Made by a program: the position numbers and the translations under genes
In this document: one piece after another, positions 60,244 through 64,000 of the stretch
Numbering within the stretch: position 1 is the stretch's first letter
How the letters are laid out: every line of letters starts with the position of its first letter
Assembly: GCF_010111755.1 (NCBI RefSeq)
Contig: NC_088958.1
Span: forward strand, 1-64,000
From: Nakaseomyces glabratus
Taxonomy: Eukaryota > Ascomycota > Saccharomycetes > Saccharomycetales > Saccharomycetaceae
Length of the DNA stretch: 64,000 bases
Direction: 5' to 3'
Notes under the pieces: model-generated
Told to the model about the DNA's origin: nothing
The model's input: only the letters and a program-made list of their open reading frames with translations
Database searches by the model: none

Positions 60244-61605
60244 ATGGTGGATACGGATGATGGTGCCAGTGTAGGTGGGCTGAAAGGTGTATATAAGTGG
60301 ACAGTGGACGCGCTGTTTGGTAGTGGGGTATCTCCAAGCGCGAAATATAGAGGGTTGAATCACGGGAGTTCACGGCAGAGGTATTCACAGGATGACACTA
60401 ATTATTCGAGGTATAAGCCTCTGAGTTCAATGAGGTCGAGGTCGAGGTCCAATTCTTGGTCTGTACCAGTGCCTCAGGATCCCTCATTTTATAAGAGGTA
60501 TGATCTTTTACCTCCTATTTCAAGTGATGATGAAGATTACAGTGAGGAAGATAAATTACAATATGGTGCTAACTCGAATAGAGGATCACCAATGGTCAAA
60601 GGTCTTATGAACCCAGCGCCAGTGGTACCGAAACAACAAAACAACGGATATGGAGAATTTGATAGAAGAAGTACAAATCCGTTATTCACAGACCCTACGG
60701 ACACCTTCGCCAGAAGAAAAACATCAAGCAGTTTGATGAACAACTATCGTTCAAGTACTGAGGGTATCGGAGATACAGCATTTATTGAGGAAACTAGAAA
60801 TATAAACATCAATGGTAGAGACCCTCTTATTGCCAAACTATTTGGAAGGATTACATCTCCCAAGAAGATGGCAAATTTGCCTGGCAAATTCCCTTCTCCT
60901 GCTAAGGCTACTCTTGACTCAAATAGAAGGAGAAAAAACTCTGTGCTTCACTCAATTGGATCAGGCCGCGTACGAGAAACTTCTACTAGTTTAGATGACA
61001 AAAAAATCCTTAGTGAATATATGGACATCATATCTGATCTGGATAGAAACAATGAAAACCTATCAGCGCTAAGTGAACAAGTTGAAGATAGAAATCAAAG
61101 GTATGAAGAAATTGATACTGAGTATAAGAAGAAGTATTATGATATGCGGAACGAATTGATTAAGGAACTAAAACAGTCGAAAAAGACACATGACAATTAT
61201 TACCTGCTCTACAATAAATACAAAGAACTAAAAGAAATGGCAAGTGAATCCAATAGACTAAAATCTACGATATATAATTTGGAGTCAGAGATATTGGAAC
61301 AGGGTGTTTCGAAGAATAGAGAGATTCAGAATCTGAATGAAAAGATTTTGAAGCTCGAGAGTAGATGTCAGGAGCTCGAAGCAGAGAAATTGTTGGAGAG
61401 AGATAAATACGAATTACGGATAGCCAGCCTAGAGGCCAAGCTCCGTGAACAAAACATCTCAAATGGTAAGAATTATTTCAGTGATTACAGCTATTCTCAT
61501 AGATCGAGAGAGTTTTCACCAGACAACTACCGTTATCTTAATAATTACTTTTCAGAAGAGATGTCAGACTTTGATGCAGACATTCCATATAAGAATGGTC
61601 GCTGA
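60244..61605 (+). CDS. BBP1: Spindle pole body protein Bbp1
   Basis: 453 aa from the ATG at 60244; the frame reads back to TTG at 60235. S. cerevisiae Bbp1 (YPL255W) is 385 aa. Shared features: LKGVYKWTVDALFGSGVSPS (residues about 13-32), matching the yeast LFKWTKDALFG start; RYSQDDTNYS; SRSNSWS; YDLLP; PGKFPSP near residue 215; and a long coiled coil at about 260-410 (KYYDMRNELIKELKQSKKTH and beyond). Known role: binds Mps2 and helps insert the spindle pole body in the nuclear envelope, also linked to Cdc5. It is longer than the yeast protein, mainly in the region before the coiled coil. Confidence 0.95.
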   Translation: MVDTDDGASVGGLKGVYKWTVDALFGSGVSPSAKYRGLNHGSSRQRYSQDDTNYSRYKPLSSMRSRSRSNSWSVPVPQDPSFYKRYDLLPPISSDDEDYSEEDKLQYGANSNRGSPMVKGLMNPAPVVPKQQNNGYGEFDRRSTNPLFTDPTDTFARRKTSSSLMNNYRSSTEGIGDTAFIEETRNININGRDPLIAKLFGRITSPKKMANLPGKFPSPAKATLDSNRRRKNSVLHSIGSGRVRETSTSLDDKKILSEYMDIISDLDRNNENLSALSEQVEDRNQRYEEIDTEYKKKYYDMRNELIKELKQSKKTHDNYYLLYNKYKELKEMASESNRLKSTIYNLESEILEQGVSKNREIQNLNEKILKLESRCQELEAEKLLERDKYELRIASLEAKLREQNISNGKNYFSDYSYSHRSREFSPDNYRYLNNYFSEEMSDFDADIPYKNGR

Positions 61606-62397
61606 GTAAACTGAGGTAAAATATCGCCATATTCTTTATATTTGAATCATCCACGCTTTTACAATAATTGGATATATATGTTTCAAATATAGTTGTAACA
61701 ATAACGTAACATTTATAATACCAATGTAACCATATAAAATTGTTAGTTTGCTTCCTTATAATAGTTGCCATACCAGTAGTATGCAGCGAATATTGGGTTG
61801 GTGATTAGAGTTGTTTTCATCACTGGTATACACATATTTTTGAACGAGTTACCCATCTACAGTTCAGCATTCCCAAAGAAACTGGATTTTGAAAAAAAAA
61901 AAAAGTGTAATAGCTAAAAACACTAATAATAGGCAATTTGTGATGTGATGAGCTTTAAATTAGCAGCTATATTTGGGAATAAGAGCGTGTAACTGATAAG
62001 TTACTGATATATTCTTATTTCTTGGCAAGTGTTAACTGCTTGTTGGCTTTCAATTCACTCTTTCAAGGGGTATTTCGGACTTAACTTGGCCTTGTCAAGG
62101 ATTTGGTTGGCGATACTGAACTCTCAATATATTTTGCTGGCAAAAAAGTTGTGAGAAGGACAGCATAGGGTCACAAGTATTTTCGTTTATTGGCTTAAAA
62201 TTCTACCTGACGATTCAAGAATAGGCAATTCATTTGGCATTAGTGACTTAACAACTTAAATTGATTAGGCGTGTTTGATCAACTATTATTCATTTTAGAG
62301 ATTATAAACCAGGAGTATTGGATCACCAAATATTTTATACGATAGTTTAAGTTGGTGTGAATTGGTGCATATTATAGCGAACTTTCAAATATAGAGA
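61606..62397. other. BBP1-HFI1 intergenic region
   Basis: About 790 bp, AT-rich, with an A-run at 61891-61904. Both flanking genes are on the plus strand. It holds the HFI1 promoter. No gene or tRNA seen. Confidence 0.6.
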
Positions 62398-63753
62398 ATG
62401 ACGGCAGTGCAACCGCAAATGAGAGCCATGACACCATCTTTTACAGGTTCTGGAGGGACATTGACTAATGGAAATTCAGCATTATTTGTGAAAAATGCAG
62501 TGGGTACACCAATTTCTATGATTGATAGTAATCAACTCAATGACATACCCTCGGCTGGTAATTACAACAGTAGCAATTTGACATCAAACCTTAAATTAAA
62601 AGAGTCATTAATTGAGGACCAGCGAGTTGATATTAGCTCTATGATTGAGGAAATAACTGGCATACTTGGAAGAGATCAATGGACCAAGTATGCACAGATT
62701 CTAAGTTTATTTATCTTAGGGAAACTTTCTCGAAAAGAACTAGTTAATGAATTGGATATTTTATTTTCGGGTTCTAATAATATGAAACCTAAAATGATGA
62801 GGCTTCATAATCATTTACTATTAGGAATACTTGCCAACTCATTGAGAGAAAATCCCTTGACTATGATTAAGAATGGAAGCTGGGGGTTTGGTAATGGGAC
62901 TAATGCCAATGGCAAACAATCTAAGAAAGGTAACAAACATAACTCTCAAATTGAATTATATAAAAAGATTGTAATGTCTTTGCCAATTGAGGATAGAAAT
63001 AGGATCAAATCAATAACGAAAGATGCTGGTAAGAGAGGATTTGTATTTTGCTCAGTGTTACAATCTAGATTAAATAATATACCAAAAATTCCGATAGTAA
63101 CAAATGCAGATACATTAAAAAGGATAAAGAATGACAATATGAAAACACCATTAGAATGGTCACAAGATATAATGAATGGCTTTGGTGCACCTCTAGCTAG
63201 TGAAAGTTACTCATTGCCAGATACTGATTCCTTTTATTTAAGAATAGTGGGTATTGCTCGAGAACATGGTATTGTTGGTAACATTGATGCCGGATGTATT
63301 GATCTGATATCGTTAGCACTGGATGTTTATCTGAAAAATATAATAGAAATGGCCATTGACACAGTTAGATACAGAAAGAAGAAGTATTCTGATTATTATG
63401 ACCTAGATGACTTTGGAACTTATCAAGCTGTCTCCAGTGGTACAGATACTAGCAAAGATGCTAAAGATGATATTATGGAAATAGAAAGGAAGAGAACTAT
63501 TTCTTTAACAAATGAAGATATATATACGTCTTTATCTTTATTTCCAAATATGGCCGATGCTTCGGGAGCATATTACAATGCAATGAACTTGGGTTTGGTC
63601 AATGATGATGAATTAGTGATTAAGAGTAGTTCTATTGATGATTTACCGGATTTCCTCGAAGAAAAGCCGTTTTTTACCCCTGTAGATGAGAAAAACATTG
63701 GTACGCCTACGGAATTAAATTGGTTAATTCGTGATATACTTACCGAAAACTAA
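62398..63753 (+). CDS. HFI1: SAGA subunit Hfi1/Ada1
   Basis: 451 aa (S. cerevisiae 488). The family region RVDISSMIEEITGILGRDQW at about residues 76-95, then WTKYAQILSLFILGKLSRKEL, is the SAGA-Tad1 domain with its histone-fold-like helices. Also seen are KHNSQIELYKKIVMSLP, TPLEWSQDIMNG, and SLPDTDSFYLRIVGIAREHG. The C-terminal NLGLVNDDELV and DLPDFLEEKPFFTP motifs match. Known role: a core structural subunit of the SAGA coactivator, pairing with Taf12. The order BBP1-HFI1 (YPL255W-YPL254W) is conserved. Confidence 0.97.
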   Translation: MTAVQPQMRAMTPSFTGSGGTLTNGNSALFVKNAVGTPISMIDSNQLNDIPSAGNYNSSNLTSNLKLKESLIEDQRVDISSMIEEITGILGRDQWTKYAQILSLFILGKLSRKELVNELDILFSGSNNMKPKMMRLHNHLLLGILANSLRENPLTMIKNGSWGFGNGTNANGKQSKKGNKHNSQIELYKKIVMSLPIEDRNRIKSITKDAGKRGFVFCSVLQSRLNNIPKIPIVTNADTLKRIKNDNMKTPLEWSQDIMNGFGAPLASESYSLPDTDSFYLRIVGIAREHGIVGNIDAGCIDLISLALDVYLKNIIEMAIDTVRYRKKKYSDYYDLDDFGTYQAVSSGTDTSKDAKDDIMEIERKRTISLTNEDIYTSLSLFPNMADASGAYYNAMNLGLVNDDELVIKSSSIDDLPDFLEEKPFFTPVDEKNIGTPTELNWLIRDILTEN

Positions 63754-64000
63754 GCCATGAGTTTTCATCATCATCTGCATATATTGGATACAAGGGACAA
63801 ATTTATGAATACTTTCACTTCTATGTGCATTTGGCACAGGTACTGATGAAACTAGTCATGAAGAAAGCCTTCTTTTTTCCGATGCCATTGTTAATATATT
63901 TAGGGACGTTTGTATTATAAACTTATATACTGAAGGTTTTGATTATGATCAAATATTGGACAATCTTTATAATTTTTACTTGCCTTTTGGATTCCTGATG
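63754..64000. other. Right edge, downstream of HFI1
   Basis: 247 bp after HFI1. A plus-strand open frame without an ATG start runs from 63809 to the window end (64 codons). A 29-codon frame starting with ATG at 63757 ends with TGA at 63844, in the adjacent phase. Neither is assigned; see the findings. Confidence 0.5.

Overview
The window is a chromosome end from a Saccharomycetaceae yeast, almost certainly Nakaseomyces glabratus (Candida glabrata). Three signals agree. The first 1.1 kb is a tandem 16-bp repeat (ACCCCACAGCACCCAG and variants) that matches the unusual 16-bp telomere repeat of this species. The first gene is a very large GPI-anchored wall protein carrying a SHITT-type megasatellite, a hallmark of C. 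glabrata subtelomeres. The inner genes are intronless, separated by AT-rich spacers, and arranged in blocks that match S. cerevisiae gene order. From memory of locus numbering this is probably the left end of chromosome H, which I cannot verify here.

Layout: 1-736 holds canonical telomere repeats and 737-1134 diverged repeats with a higher-order pattern. 1135-4583 is gene-free subtelomere with a cluster of Tbf1-like sites. 4584-10553 (minus, read toward the telomere) is a 1989-aa adhesin-like wall protein with about 18 near-identical 129-bp repeats plus about 11 diverged ones. 10554-16585 is a 6-kb AT-rich stretch with no credible gene. Dense housekeeping genes begin at 16586.

Block A (16.6-42.8 kb) corresponds to S. 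cerevisiae YLR459W-YLR451W in inverted orientation: GAB1, SEC23 (YPR181C in S. cerevisiae, from the sister region of the whole-genome duplication), NBP1, a YLR456W-like flavin-fold protein, PDP3, FMP27/HOB1, RIF2, SST2 and LEU3. TMT1 (YER175C) follows LEU3. Block B (46.4-59.7 kb) corresponds to YJR124C-YJR116W inverted: an MFS transporter, RPS5, IBA57, ATP2, JHD2, ILM1 and TDA4, lacking YJR120W and STE24. Block C (60.2-63.8 kb) is BBP1 and HFI1 (YPL255W-YPL254W).

Functional links: the leucine regulator LEU3 sits beside TMT1, whose yeast relative methylates a leucine-pathway intermediate, and the spacer between them contains a perfect Leu3 half-site palindrome and a Gcn4 site. NBP1 and BBP1 both encode spindle-pole-body insertion factors. 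GAB1, a GPI transamidase subunit, is the nearest housekeeping gene to a GPI-anchored adhesin, most likely by chance. RIF2, a telomere-length regulator, keeps its N-terminal MRX-inhibitory motif.

Gene names rest on recognition of protein sequence and synteny by eye; no database search was run. Several longest open frames begin at TTG or GTG rather than ATG. In those cases the first in-frame ATG is used here and the reason is given.
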